DNA of 64,000 nt. Origin: CAZNPA01 sp964575095. Its GTDB lineage: Bacteria; Pseudomonadota; Alphaproteobacteria; Rickettsiales; SXRF01. The stretch is from the NCBI GenBank assembly GCA_964575095.1, contig CAZNPA010000007.1:34405-98404 (forward strand). The letters are read 5' to 3'. Shown here one piece after another: positions 9,565-18,049 of this stretch. Under the pieces are notes generated by a model. The model saw only the letters and a program-made list of their open reading frames with translations, made no database searches and was not told the DNA's origin. Made by a program: the position numbers and the translations under genes. Position 1 is the stretch's first letter, and each line of letters starts with the position of its first letter.

Positions 9565-11190
9565 TCACATATTCGAATAATTCGGCCCGCCGCCGCCTTC
9601 TGGGGTTTTCCAGAGGATGTTTTGCGTCGGATCTTTGATGTCGCAGGTTTTGCAGTGGACGCAATTTTGCGCGTTGATCTGCAGCTTGGACATCGACGCC
9701 GACGACACGATCTCGTACACGCCAGCCGGGCAATAGCGCTGCTCCGGCGCGGCGTATTCCTTCAAATTCAGTTCGATCGGCACTTTGGCGTCTTTCAGCG
9801 TCAAATGCGCCGGCTGGTCTTCGGCGTGGTTGGTGCTCGACAAAAACACCGACGACATGCGGTCGAACGCAAGTACGCCGTCCGGCTTGGGATAATCGAT
9901 TTTTTTGCACTCTGCTGCCGGTTTCAGCGACAGGTGATCGGGCTTGTGATGGAATGTCCACGGCGCGCGGCCCCAGAACAGGAACGTATCCAGCGCGCCA
10001 TAGATCAGGCCGGGAATCAGCCCGAAATGGAACGCCGGGCGAATGTTGCGCACCTTATATAATTCATCGTGCACCCAGCTTTCTTTGAGCGCTTTCGGGT
10101 AGGCGCTGAGGTCGGCGCCGTCGCCTTTTTGCAAGGCGTCGAACGCCGCCTGCGCCGCCAGCATGCCGGATTTCATCGCCGTGTGCGAGCCTTTGATCTT
10201 GGGCACGTTCATGAATCCGGCCGAATCGCCGATGATGGCGCCGCCGGGGAAATCGAGCTTGGGGATGGACTGGAACCCACCTTCGTTGAGTGCCCGCGCA
10301 CCGTAGGATATGCGACGCCCGCCCTCCAGATATTGGCGGATATAAGGGTGCGTCTTGAAGCGCTGGAATTCCATGAACGGGTCGAGGTAGGGATTTTCGT
10401 AATCGAGGCCGACGACAAAACCGATCGCCACCTGATTGTTGTCGAGGTGGTACATGAACGAGCCACCGTAGGTGCGGCTGTCCATCGGCCAGCCAACGCT
10501 ATGCGTGACCAATCCTTCCTTATGTTTTTCCGGCGGGACTTCCCACATTTCCTTGATACCGAGGCCATAGGTCTGCGGATCGGCTCCGGCGCGCAGGCCG
10601 AATTGTTTCATCAGACGCTCGGATAAAGAACCGCGGCAGCCCTCAGCCAGCAGCGTATATTTTCCGCGTATCTCGACGCCGGGCTGGTAGCCGGATTTTT
10701 CCTTGCCATCCTTGCCGCGGCCGAATTCGCCGGTGACGACGCCGGCGACGCGCCCGTTTTCGACGATAAAGTCGGCGGCAGGGAATCCGGGGAATATCTG
10801 CACGCCGAGATTTTCAGCTTCGCGTCCCAGCCAGCGGCAAACGCCGCCCAGACTTACGATATAATTGCCGTGGTTCTTCATGGAAGGCGGCGTCGGCAGG
10901 CGGAAAGCTTTCTTTTTGGTCAGGAATACGAAGCGGTCGGCGGTGACTTCCACCGTAATCGGCGCACCTTTTTGCCGCCAGTCGGGCAAGAGTTCGTTGA
11001 TGGCGCGCGGCTCCATCACGGCGCCCGATAAGATATGCGCGCCAATCTCCGAGCCTTTTTCGAGGATGCAGACGCTGACATTTTTCCCGGCAGCGATGGA
11101 AAGCTGGCGCAGGCGGATGGCTGCCGCAAGGCCGGAAGGGCCGCCGCCGACGATGACGACATCATAATTCATGCTATCGGCGCTTGTCAT
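9565..11190 (-). CDS. Electron transfer flavoprotein-ubiquinone oxidoreductase
   Basis: ETF-QO passes electrons from acyl-CoA and amino-acid dehydrogenases, via ETF, to ubiquinone at the inner membrane. The open frame reaches 11700, but ATG at 11190 is preferred. It is preceded by GGAGG and AGGAA, gives 541 aa (normal for the family), and begins just before the FAD dinucleotide-binding motif YDVVIVGGGPSGLAAAIRL. The C-terminal part has the 4Fe-4S cysteines: CPAGVYEI, then NCVHCKTCDIKDP. Sequence upstream of 11190 is antisense to the uracil-DNA glycosylase gene. Only 37 bp separate the two divergent starts, so they share a promoter region. Confidence 0.94.
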   Translation of the reverse strand: MTSADSMNYDVVIVGGGPSGLAAAIRLRQLSIAAGKNVSVCILEKGSEIGAHILSGAVMEPRAINELLPDWRQKGAPITVEVTADRFVFLTKKKAFRLPTPPSMKNHGNYIVSLGGVCRWLGREAENLGVQIFPGFPAADFIVENGRVAGVVTGEFGRGKDGKEKSGYQPGVEIRGKYTLLAEGCRGSLSERLMKQFGLRAGADPQTYGLGIKEMWEVPPEKHKEGLVTHSVGWPMDSRTYGGSFMYHLDNNQVAIGFVVGLDYENPYLDPFMEFQRFKTHPYIRQYLEGGRRISYGARALNEGGFQSIPKLDFPGGAIIGDSAGFMNVPKIKGSHTAMKSGMLAAQAAFDALQKGDGADLSAYPKALKESWVHDELYKVRNIRPAFHFGLIPGLIYGALDTFLFWGRAPWTFHHKPDHLSLKPAAECKKIDYPKPDGVLAFDRMSSVFLSSTNHAEDQPAHLTLKDAKVPIELNLKEYAAPEQRYCPAGVYEIVSSASMSKLQINAQNCVHCKTCDIKDPTQNILWKTPEGGGGPNYSNM

Positions 11191-11227
11191 TTCCTGTGGC
11201 CTCCGTATTTTCCATGGACTATATAAT

Positions 11228-12067
11228 ATGTTTATGAACAAGAAAACATTATTGCAATGGCATATCGACATGGGCGCCGATGAAGCCATCGGTGAAACGC
11301 CGGTCGACCGTTTCGGAATTAGGGATTCGGGATTAGGGATTAGGGAAGAAAATAAAACTGTGGAAAAAACTCCCTCTAAACTTGAAACCAAACCTGCGCC
11401 CAAAATTATTTCTCCCAAACCCCAAGCCCCAATGCCCAATCCCTCTTCCTTACAAGTCGCCCAATCGACGGCGCGGATACTGGCCGACCAATGCACAACG
11501 CTGGAGGAATTAAAAAAAGCCGTCAGCGAGTTCGACGGCTGCGCGCTTAAGAAAGACGCCAATAAAACGGTATTTGCCGACGGCAATCCCAACTGCCGGG
11601 TGATGGTCATCGGCGAGGCTCCGGGCGCGCAGGAAGATATCCAGGGCATCCCGTTCTGCGGTCCCAGCGGCCAGCTGCTTGATAAAATGCTGGCCATCAT
11701 CGGCCTGACGCGCGCCGAAAACCTCTATATCTCCAATACGGTGTTCTGGCGCCCGCCGGGAAACCGCCAGCCCAGCCCGGAAGAGACCGCGATCTGCCTG
11801 CCGTTCGTCGAAAAGCACATCGCCCTTATCAACCCGAAACTGCTGATTTTGTCCGGCGGCACGGCAACGACGACCCTGCTCAAAAAAGAGCAATCCATCT
11901 CCCGGCTGCGTGGCCAGCTCTATGAATACACCAATAGTTACCTTACCCGGCCGCTGCCGACCCTCCTTACCTACCATCCATCCTATCTCATGCGTCAGCC
12001 ATCAGCCAAAAAACTAGCCTGGAATGACATGCTGATGGCAAAAGCCTTCCTAAAGGCCAATATCTAA
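11228..12067 (+). CDS. Uracil-DNA glycosylase, family 4-like
   Basis: Removes uracil from DNA in base-excision repair. The core (from about residue 80) shows FDGCALKKDANKTVFADGNP, the catalytic motif VIGEAPGAQED, GIPFCGPSGQLLDKML, and the C-terminal YHPSYLMRQP loop. Family 4 enzymes usually bind a 4Fe-4S cluster; the cysteines visible here are too few for me to assign all four ligands. The start could be ATG 11228 or ATG 11234; no clear Shine-Dalgarno precedes either, and TATAAT lies just upstream, so a leaderless message is possible. Residues about 30-73 are a low-complexity linker encoded by a repeat-derived insertion (see 11315-11444). 279 aa from 11228. Confidence 0.88.
   Translation: MFMNKKTLLQWHIDMGADEAIGETPVDRFGIRDSGLGIREENKTVEKTPSKLETKPAPKIISPKPQAPMPNPSSLQVAQSTARILADQCTTLEELKKAVSEFDGCALKKDANKTVFADGNPNCRVMVIGEAPGAQEDIQGIPFCGPSGQLLDKMLAIIGLTRAENLYISNTVFWRPPGNRQPSPEETAICLPFVEKHIALINPKLLILSGGTATTTLLKKEQSISRLRGQLYEYTNSYLTRPLPTLLTYHPSYLMRQPSAKKLAWNDMLMAKAFLKANI
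11315..11444. repeat. Repeat-derived insertion within the glycosylase gene (inverted heptad repeats)
   Basis: The left end (11315-11346) is built of 7-bp units, GATTAGG or GATTCGG, repeated four times. The right end (about 11414-11444) holds C-rich heptads whose complement reads as GGGATTGGG-type units, so the ends are imperfect inverted repeats. The intervening A-rich DNA differs in composition from the flanking gene. The whole block is translated in frame as a Lys/Pro-rich linker. Such heptad arrays are a common dispersed repeat type in bacteria; copies elsewhere cannot be checked here. Confidence 0.55.
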
Positions 12068-12160
12068 CCTATTGTAATATATATATTCACGATAAAAATT
12101 TAACCAAAATGTCACATTTGGCGCTTGCCGGTCATGGTAATATGACTTAAAAGGACGCCT

Positions 12161-13699
12161 ATGGTTAAGAATTCGTATATCGTGTTGCTGCTGCCGGTGG
12201 CCCTGCTTTCAGGGTTCATGTGGTTCGGCCATGGCACCACGCCGTCCGCCATACCGGGCGATACCGTAGAAGCCTACCAGTCGGACGCCGTTCCCTCCAT
12301 GCTGTCCAGTTCCGACCGCAAGCTCTATCAGAATATTTTCCAGGCGCAGAAGAACGGCGACTGGAAGCAGGCCGATGCCGCCATCCGTCAGGTCAAAGAC
12401 CCGCTCCTCATGGGGCACGTGCTGGCCGACCGTTATTTAAGCCACCGTTACCAGCCCACCTCCGCCCAGCTTACGGATTGGTTGAGCCGTTACGGCGACC
12501 ACCCGCAAACGACCGCCATCTATGATCTGGCACTGGCCTCGGCGCCCAAGGACGCCCTGCCCGCCATACGCAAACCGGCCATGCTGTCCGGCTATGGCAA
12601 CGGCGCGCTTAACCTGCGCTTCGCCAGCACCGATCAGGCCGCCCACTGGCAGCGTGGCATTCAGGCCTGGAGCGCCGGCAGAAAAACCGAAGCGGCGGCG
12701 ATCTTCGTCAATTTGAGCGATAATACCGCCTTATCTTCGGCGCAAAGAACGGCAGCAGCCTATTGGGCCTACCGTTCCCTCGTCGCCATCGACGATCCTA
12801 TCGACGCCAAAAAATACCTGCGCCGCGCCGCCACCGATTCGCACAGCTTCTACGGCATCATCGCCCGCAAGCAACTCGGCATAGCGCTGACGGCGGGCAA
12901 CCAATCTTCCGATCTGGATGAAAGCGACGTCCTGACGCTGACGGGCGATCCCACCGTCCGCCGCGCCGTGGCGCTGACACAGGTGGGCGCCAGCGATATC
13001 GCCGAGCGCGAGCTGCGCGTCGCCTTCCCGCAGGCGGATGAGCAGGACAAGCTGCGCCTTCTGGCGCTGGCGCGTGAACTGCGTCTGGCCTCGGTGCAGA
13101 TCAGCATGGCTAAAGAATTACGCGCGTCCGACCATTCGCTCGATTTCGCCCTCTATCCCATTCCACACTGGCAGCCCAAAAACGGCTTCAAGATCGATCC
13201 GTCGCTGCTTTTTGCGCTGGCGCGGCAGGAATCCGGTTTCCGCGCTACCGCCGTCAGCCCCGATGGCGCGATGGGCTTGATGCAGCTGATGCCGAAAACC
13301 GCATCAATGATGCAAAAAATCAGCGGTGCGCATAAAGATAACGCCAGCGATCCCTCGTCTAATCTGGCGCTGGGACAGGGCTATGTATTGCACCTTCTGG
13401 ACAACGCGCTGGTCGACGGCAACCTGATTTACATGCTGACCGCCTATAACGCCGGCCCAGGAAAATTGCAGGAATGGAAACGCGAATTCAGTCAGGCCGA
13501 CCCGCTTCTCTTCATCGAAAGCATCCCCTACGGCGAAACGCGCGCCTACATCATGCAGGTGATGACCAATTACTGGATGTATTCGGAACTGGCCGGCGAT
13601 TCCAACCGCTCGATCGCCGCCCTCATTAAAGGCACCTGGCCCAACTACAGCACCAGCACGCCCGTGGCGTCGCGCATGTCCCTCGGCCAGGCCGGGTAA
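12161..13699 (+). CDS. Soluble lytic murein transglycosylase (Slt70-like)
   Basis: Cleaves the MurNAc-GlcNAc bond of peptidoglycan with formation of 1,6-anhydro ends, in the periplasm. The product is 512 aa. An N-terminal hydrophobic segment (IVLLLPVALLSGFMWFG) acts as signal peptide or anchor. An alpha-superhelical region follows to about residue 335. The SLT domain begins at DPSLLFALARQESGF (catalytic Glu357) and contains SPDGAMGLMQLMP and TAYNAGPGKLQEW. An AT-rich stretch at 12066-12160 probably holds the promoter. The gene is followed by rnhB 51 bp downstream. Confidence 0.92.
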   Translation: MVKNSYIVLLLPVALLSGFMWFGHGTTPSAIPGDTVEAYQSDAVPSMLSSSDRKLYQNIFQAQKNGDWKQADAAIRQVKDPLLMGHVLADRYLSHRYQPTSAQLTDWLSRYGDHPQTTAIYDLALASAPKDALPAIRKPAMLSGYGNGALNLRFASTDQAAHWQRGIQAWSAGRKTEAAAIFVNLSDNTALSSAQRTAAAYWAYRSLVAIDDPIDAKKYLRRAATDSHSFYGIIARKQLGIALTAGNQSSDLDESDVLTLTGDPTVRRAVALTQVGASDIAERELRVAFPQADEQDKLRLLALARELRLASVQISMAKELRASDHSLDFALYPIPHWQPKNGFKIDPSLLFALARQESGFRATAVSPDGAMGLMQLMPKTASMMQKISGAHKDNASDPSSNLALGQGYVLHLLDNALVDGNLIYMLTAYNAGPGKLQEWKREFSQADPLLFIESIPYGETRAYIMQVMTNYWMYSELAGDSNRSIAALIKGTWPNYSTSTPVASRMSLGQAG

Positions 13700-13750
13700 T
13701 AGGTTACTCTTCCCTTGCCATTCAAGAGGTAATGCCTATTACTCATTACC

Positions 13751-14368
13751 ATGCTCGGATATCCTAATCTCTCTCTAGAAGATACGCACGGCGGCATTGT
13801 CGCTGGTGTTGACGAGGCGGGCCGTGGGCCGTGGGCTGGGCCGGTGGTGGCTGCCGCCGCGATATTAAATCCGGCGCAACTGCCCGCAGGCATCAATGAC
13901 TCCAAAAAACTGTCGGCGGGGAAACGCGAGGCGCTTTTCGGCAAAATCTTATCATGCGCCAGAACCGGCGTCGGCATCGCCTCGGTCGAGGAAATCGACG
14001 CACTCAATATCTTGGGCGCCACCATGCTGGCGATGCGACGGGCGCTGCTGGCGCTGCCAGTCATGCCGGACATCGCCCTTATCGACGGTAACCGCGCGCC
14101 GGACATGCCCTGCCGCGTGGAAACCGTCATCGGCGGCGACGCCAGAAGCCTTTCCATCGCCGCCGCCAGCATCATCGCCAAAGTCACCCGCGACCGCATG
14201 ATGGCCGAGCTGGCGCGTGAATTTCCGCATTACGGCTGGGAGAAAAACGCCGGTTACGGAACGGCCATACATCAAAAAGGGCTGGCCCTGCACGGCATCA
14301 CTGCGCATCATCGCAAAAGCTTCGCGCCGATACGGGTGCTGCTGGAAGATGAGAGGACAACCGGATGA
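13751..14368 (+). CDS. rnhB: Ribonuclease HII
   Basis: Removes ribonucleotides and RNA primers from RNA-DNA hybrids. The 205-aa product has the family hallmark GVDEAGRGPWAGPVVAAA near residue 19 (the catalytic Asp-Glu pair), INDSKKLSAGKRE, ALIDGN with a catalytic Asp, and ASIIAKVTRDRMM. The C-terminal YGWEKNAGYGTAIHQKGL is also typical. No strong Shine-Dalgarno is visible before ATG 13751, but the N-terminus fits the family. The stop overlaps the dciA start by 4 bases. Confidence 0.95.
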   Translation: MLGYPNLSLEDTHGGIVAGVDEAGRGPWAGPVVAAAAILNPAQLPAGINDSKKLSAGKREALFGKILSCARTGVGIASVEEIDALNILGATMLAMRRALLALPVMPDIALIDGNRAPDMPCRVETVIGGDARSLSIAAASIIAKVTRDRMMAELAREFPHYGWEKNAGYGTAIHQKGLALHGITAHHRKSFAPIRVLLEDERTTG

Positions 14369-14823
14369 GCCTCTTCCCGAAAACGCTGGCAAAAATCGTC
14401 GAACCGCTGACGCGCCCGTTGTTTAAATCGCGCGGGCTGGCGGGAACGCAGCTCCTTACCGACTGGCGGCGCATCGTCGGTGATTCGCTGGCCGACCACT
14501 GCGCACCGGAAAAAATATCCTTCCCGCCGGGAGTAAAGACCGGCGGCACGCTGACGATTGCGGTTGAAAATGGATTCGCGCTCGAAATGCAGCACATGCA
14601 GCCGGTGATTTTAGAGCGGCTCAATATTTATTTCGGTTATCAGGCGGTCACGCGCATCGCCATCAGCCACGGCTTCCAACCGGCAGCGGCTAAGCCCACC
14701 GCCGCCCCGCCTGCCGTCGTGCTGGACGAAAGCTCCGTGCTCGCAGCCGATGCTGTCAACGATCCCGAACTCAAGGCGGCGCTGCAATCGCTTGCCAATT
14801 CCTTCAGCGGCAAATATAATTAA
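14365..14823 (+). CDS. dciA: DciA-type helicase loader (DUF721)
   Basis: DciA is the ancestral bacterial loader of the replicative helicase DnaB. The 152-aa product has the DUF721 pattern: residues 18-40 (FKSRGLAGTQLLTDWRRIVG), SLADHCAPEKISFPPG, TLTIAVENGFALEMQHMQP and ILERLNIYFGYQAVTRIAI. It is followed by a Pro/Ala linker and a short C-terminal helix. The start overlaps rnhB as ATGA. The order rnhB-dciA-dsbA fits an alphaproteobacterial context in which dciA and a DsbA-like gene are neighbours. Confidence 0.85.
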   Translation: MSLFPKTLAKIVEPLTRPLFKSRGLAGTQLLTDWRRIVGDSLADHCAPEKISFPPGVKTGGTLTIAVENGFALEMQHMQPVILERLNIYFGYQAVTRIAISHGFQPAAAKPTAAPPAVVLDESSVLAADAVNDPELKAALQSLANSFSGKYN

Positions 14824-14848
14824 GACTCACTTATTTCAGAGGATATTC

Positions 14849-15622
14849 ATGCGCCATTTCATCGTCATCGTCTCTTTGGCCGCCGCACTTGGCATCGGCA
14901 TCACTGTTTATGCCCAGCAGTCGCCGGCACCGGTCTACCAGGCGCCGACCAAGCCGGCGCCAACGGATATGGCGGCAGAACCCAACATGAAAATGCTGCG
15001 CGACAGCGGCGGCGTATCCACCTCATCGCTTATCAACCGCGCGCCGCTTGAGGACGATTTTGTCATGGGCAAAGAGGATGCGCCGATAGTCATCGTCGAA
15101 TACGCCTCGATGACCTGCCCGCACTGCGCGCATTTTACCAATACCGTCATGCCGGAGCTGGAAAAAAAATATATCGATACCGGCAAAGTACGTTACATCC
15201 TGCGCCAGTTTCCGCTTAACGAGCCGGCACTGAAGGCTGCCGTGCTGCTTGATTGCGTCGGTAACCAGAACAAGGCCAAATATTACGTGTTCGCCAAAGT
15301 GCTGTTCGATGCGCAAAACAAATGGGCGTTCGACAATAACTACATGGCCGGCCTCGAAACCATTGCTGCGGTCGGTGGCCTGAGCCATGAGCAATTCATG
15401 GGCTGCATGAGCAACACCACCCGCGAGATGCGCGTGCTCAAGGTCAAGAAAGCGGCGACAGATGAGCTGAAAATACCGCACACGCCGTATATCTTCATCG
15501 GCGGCGAGGTCTATTCGGGAGAACATTCTTTTGAATCTATTTCCAAATTCATCGACGCCAAGCTCGAGGAAGTGCAAAAACACCCCGGCGTAGCGAAATC
15601 CATCGGCAATATGCTGCGCTAA
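14849..15622 (+). CDS. Periplasmic DsbA-family thioredoxin-fold protein
   Basis: The frame is open further upstream, but ATG 14849 is preceded by a GAGG Shine-Dalgarno and begins a signal peptide (RHFIVIVSLAAALGIGITV). The 257-aa product has the active site SMTCPHCAHFTNTV (C90 and C93) and a HTPYIFIGG cis-proline loop. Insertions between the two motifs match the helical domain of DsbA-like proteins. It probably oxidises or isomerises disulfides in envelope proteins. The stop codon is directly followed by the ATG of atpI. Confidence 0.88.
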   Translation: MRHFIVIVSLAAALGIGITVYAQQSPAPVYQAPTKPAPTDMAAEPNMKMLRDSGGVSTSSLINRAPLEDDFVMGKEDAPIVIVEYASMTCPHCAHFTNTVMPELEKKYIDTGKVRYILRQFPLNEPALKAAVLLDCVGNQNKAKYYVFAKVLFDAQNKWAFDNNYMAGLETIAAVGGLSHEQFMGCMSNTTREMRVLKVKKAATDELKIPHTPYIFIGGEVYSGEHSFESISKFIDAKLEEVQKHPGVAKSIGNMLR

Positions 15623-15919
15623 ATGGGTGATGACGACTCCCTGAAAGCGCTGCGGCAGCGGATCGATAAAGCGCAGGGTAGCGCCCGTCCGGATGCGCGC
15701 GATTCGGCTTCTTCCTCGCAAGGCGTAGGGTTTGCCATGCGGCTGGCGGTGGAGCTGATGGCAGGCGTGGCGGTGGGAAGCCTCGTCGGCTATGGGCTGG
15801 ACCACTGGCTGGGCACGATGCCCGTCTTTTTCATCCTCTGCTTCTTTCTCGGCACCGCCGCCGGGTTTAGAAACCTGTGGCGGGAAGCGCAAAAAATATC
15901 CACAGAAAAAGATGATTAA
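15623..15919 (+). CDS. atpI: AtpI, F-type ATP synthase assembly protein
   Basis: The 98-aa product has a hydrophilic N-terminus and two transmembrane helices (MRLAVELMAGVAVGSLVGYG and MPVFFILCFFLGTAAGFRN), with the conserved GYGLDHWLGTMP turn. AtpI assists c-ring assembly. It starts at the base after the dsbA-like stop and opens the F0 gene cluster, as is usual in alphaproteobacteria. Confidence 0.88.
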   Translation: MGDDDSLKALRQRIDKAQGSARPDARDSASSSQGVGFAMRLAVELMAGVAVGSLVGYGLDHWLGTMPVFFILCFFLGTAAGFRNLWREAQKISTEKDD

Positions 15920-15992
15920 ATATCAAAAAATGTCTGGCACTCCCCGCAAAATTTATTTATATGAGGCAGGTCAAAAAATAACGAGTCCTTAA

Positions 15993-16739
15993 ATGTCGGA
16001 AGCAGGTCACGGCCATAGCCCTTTAGCACAGTTCGAGGTGCATTCGATCGCACCATTCAAACTTGGGCATTTTGACGTCAGTTTCACCAACGCCTCGCTG
16101 TGGATGTTTATTTCCATCGCCGCCGTCGGCCTCCTGATGTATCTCGGCATACGCAACCGCCAGCTGATCCCCGGCCGCACGCAATCGATGGCCGAGGTAC
16201 TGGTGCAGTTCATCCACGATACCACGCGTGACATCGCTGGACCCGAAGCGCTAAAATATTTCCCGCTGATTTTTACCGTCTTCATGTTCATCCTGTTCGC
16301 CAACATGGTCGGCATGCTGCCCTATGCGTTCACGGTCACCAGCCATATCATCGTCACCTTCGCCATGGCGATCGGTATTTTCCTGTTCTGCACCGTGCTG
16401 GCCATCGTCAAACACGGCCCGTTCAAGTTCGCGCATTTCTTCCTGCCGCACGGCACGCCGCTGTGGCTGGCGCCGCTGATGATCCCGATCGAGATATTCT
16501 CCTACCTCACGCGGCCGGTCAGCCTTTCCGTCCGTCTTGCCGCCAACATGATGGCCGGGCACACCATGCTCAAGGTCATCGCCGGTTTCGTCGTCATGAT
16601 GGGATTACTCGGCGGCTGGCTGCCGCTGGCGTTTCTGGTCGCACTCACCGCCTTTGAAATCGGCATCGCCATTTTGCAGGCGTATGTTTTTACAGTTCTC
16701 ACTTGCGTTTATCTGAACGATGCTCTTCACTTACACTAA
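15993..16739 (+). CDS. atpB: ATP synthase F0 subunit a
   Basis: Forms the proton half-channels next to the c-ring. The 248-aa membrane protein shows the signature IEIFSYLTRPVSLSVRLAAN with the essential arginine (SVRLAANMMAGH), followed by the C-terminal helix LTAFEIGIAILQAYVFTVL and the terminal YLNDALHLH. The gap to atpI (73 bp) may carry an extra ribosome-binding region, since subunit c and a need different expression levels. Confidence 0.96.
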   Translation: MSEAGHGHSPLAQFEVHSIAPFKLGHFDVSFTNASLWMFISIAAVGLLMYLGIRNRQLIPGRTQSMAEVLVQFIHDTTRDIAGPEALKYFPLIFTVFMFILFANMVGMLPYAFTVTSHIIVTFAMAIGIFLFCTVLAIVKHGPFKFAHFFLPHGTPLWLAPLMIPIEIFSYLTRPVSLSVRLAANMMAGHTMLKVIAGFVVMMGLLGGWLPLAFLVALTAFEIGIAILQAYVFTVLTCVYLNDALHLH

Positions 16740-16766
16740 ACTTTAATCAACGAAAGGAACTACACT

Positions 16767-16991
16767 ATGGAAGTCGCTGCCGCTAAATACATCGCCGCCG
16801 GTCTCATGGCCGCCGGTCTGCTCGGAGCCGCCATCGGCGTCGGTACGGTTTTCGCCGCCGCCATCAACGGCGTCGCCCGCAACCCAGGCGCCGAAAGCAA
16901 ATTCAAGATCTATATCTTCCTGGGCATGGCGCTCTCGGAAGCGATGGGCTTGTTCGCGCTGGTGCTCGCGCTCGTTCTCATCTTCGGATAA
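16767..16991 (+). CDS. atpE: ATP synthase F0 subunit c
   Basis: The c-ring proteolipid. 74 aa, two transmembrane helices around the polar loop ARNPGAESK, with the proton-carrying carboxylate Glu58 in GMALSEAMGL. The first helix contains the Gly/Ala pattern AAGLLGAAIGVGTVFAA used for helix packing in the ring. AAAGGAA upstream serves as Shine-Dalgarno. Nothing suggests sodium specificity, though I did not test this formally. Confidence 0.96.
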   Translation: MEVAAAKYIAAGLMAAGLLGAAIGVGTVFAAAINGVARNPGAESKFKIYIFLGMALSEAMGLFALVLALVLIFG

Positions 16992-16994
16992 ACG

Positions 16995-17489
16995 ATGCCG
17001 CAACTTGACCCCACCTGGTTTGTTTCGCAGCTGTTCTGGCTGCTGGTAGCGTTCGTGGCGCTGTACGTGATGCTGTCACGTTTTGCGCTGCCGCCGCTGA
17101 TGGAGATCATGGCCCGCCGCCAGCAGACGGTAACGTCCGATCTCGACCGCGCGCAACAGATGACCGGCGCCGCCGATCGCGCGCGTCAGGACTATGAGCG
17201 CGCGCTGGCCGAAGCCCGGTCGGGCGCGCAAAAATTCCTGAACGATGCCGCGGCCATGCATAAAACCAAGGCCGAGGAAGCGGGAAAAGCCATGGACAAT
17301 CAGGTCACCGGTATACTTTCCGAAGCGGAGAAAAAAATCGCCGCCAAGAAAGCAGCGTTGGTCAAGGAATTGACGCCGGCCTCGGTCGAGCTTGCGGGCA
17401 TGATCGTCGAGAAATTGACGAAACAACCGCTGGCCAACGACCGTATCCAGTCCATCGTCAACGACGTCCTCAAATCTTTCAACAGGTGA
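16995..17489 (+). CDS. ATP synthase F0 subunit b'
   Basis: The first of two b-type stator subunits (164 aa). An N-terminal membrane helix (QLFWLLVAFVALYVMLSRFA) is followed by a long Ala/Lys/Glu-rich coiled coil. The b' version precedes b in alphaproteobacteria and phototrophs, where b and b' form a heterodimeric peripheral stalk. It starts 3 bases after the atpE stop. Confidence 0.9.
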   Translation: MPQLDPTWFVSQLFWLLVAFVALYVMLSRFALPPLMEIMARRQQTVTSDLDRAQQMTGAADRARQDYERALAEARSGAQKFLNDAAAMHKTKAEEAGKAMDNQVTGILSEAEKKIAAKKAALVKELTPASVELAGMIVEKLTKQPLANDRIQSIVNDVLKSFNR

Positions 17490-17493
17490 ACCC

Positions 17494-17988
17494 GTGCAGG
17501 AATCTTTCCTTTCCGATCCGAAATTCTGGGTAGCCGTGTCCTTCTTCGCCATGGTGGCGCTGGGCTACAAGAAAGTCTCCGCCTTCATCACCGGCGCGCT
17601 CGATCAGCGTTCGGCCAAGATAAAGGCTGAACTCGACCACGCGCGCACGCTGCGCGAGCAAGCCGAAGCGGTGCTGGCGGAATATAAAAAGAAGCAGGCG
17701 GAATATTTGAAAGAAGCCGAAACCATGCTCGCCAAGGCGCGTGAAGACGCCACGCTGTTAAACAAACAGGCGGAGCGGGAATTGAAAGATCTCCTCGATT
17801 CACGCATGAAGCAGGCGCTGGAAAAAATCGCCCGCGAGGAAACGCAGGCAATACAGGACGTGCGCAACCATGTCGTCGATATCGCGCTGGCCGCCGCGCG
17901 CGCCGCCATCACCAACCATGTCGGCAAACTGACGCAGGAAGACCTGATAAAGCTGGCGCTGGCCGACATCGAACGCAAGATTCACTAA
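17494..17988 (+). CDS. atpF: ATP synthase F0 subunit b
   Basis: The second b-type stator subunit (164 aa). It begins at GTG 17494, four bases after the b' stop, with a short hydrophobic N-terminus (FWVAVSFFAMVALGY) and a long coiled coil (KKKQAEYLKEAETMLAKARE). The C-terminal KLTQEDLIKLALADIERKI contacts F1 delta in homologues. F1 genes are not in the window, as expected for alphaproteobacteria, where the F1 operon is elsewhere. Confidence 0.92.
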   Translation: MQESFLSDPKFWVAVSFFAMVALGYKKVSAFITGALDQRSAKIKAELDHARTLREQAEAVLAEYKKKQAEYLKEAETMLAKAREDATLLNKQAERELKDLLDSRMKQALEKIAREETQAIQDVRNHVVDIALAAARAAITNHVGKLTQEDLIKLALADIERKIH

Positions 17989-17989
17989 A

Positions 17990-18049
17990 AATCAGATGTC
18001 CGATGTCAAGAATCCTTCTGGCATCCGTCATCTGGCATCTGATATCCGG
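17990..18049. repeat. Degenerate short-unit repeat forming the start of the next gene
   Basis: The stretch after atpF contains several near-copies of an 8-10 base unit (CAGATGTC, CGATGTC, TGGCATCCGTCA, TGGCATCTGAT). Its two ends are inverted relative to each other (ATCAGATG at the left, CATCTGAT at the right). This resembles the dispersed palindromic tracts seen between genes in many proteobacteria. Here it encodes the signal peptide of the following gene. Confidence 0.45.

Noticed and set aside
11191..11700. Upstream extension of the ETF-QO frame (up to 170 more residues)
   Set aside because: It is antisense to the glycosylase gene, partly translated from heptad repeats, and ATG 11190 has a good Shine-Dalgarno and the normal protein length.
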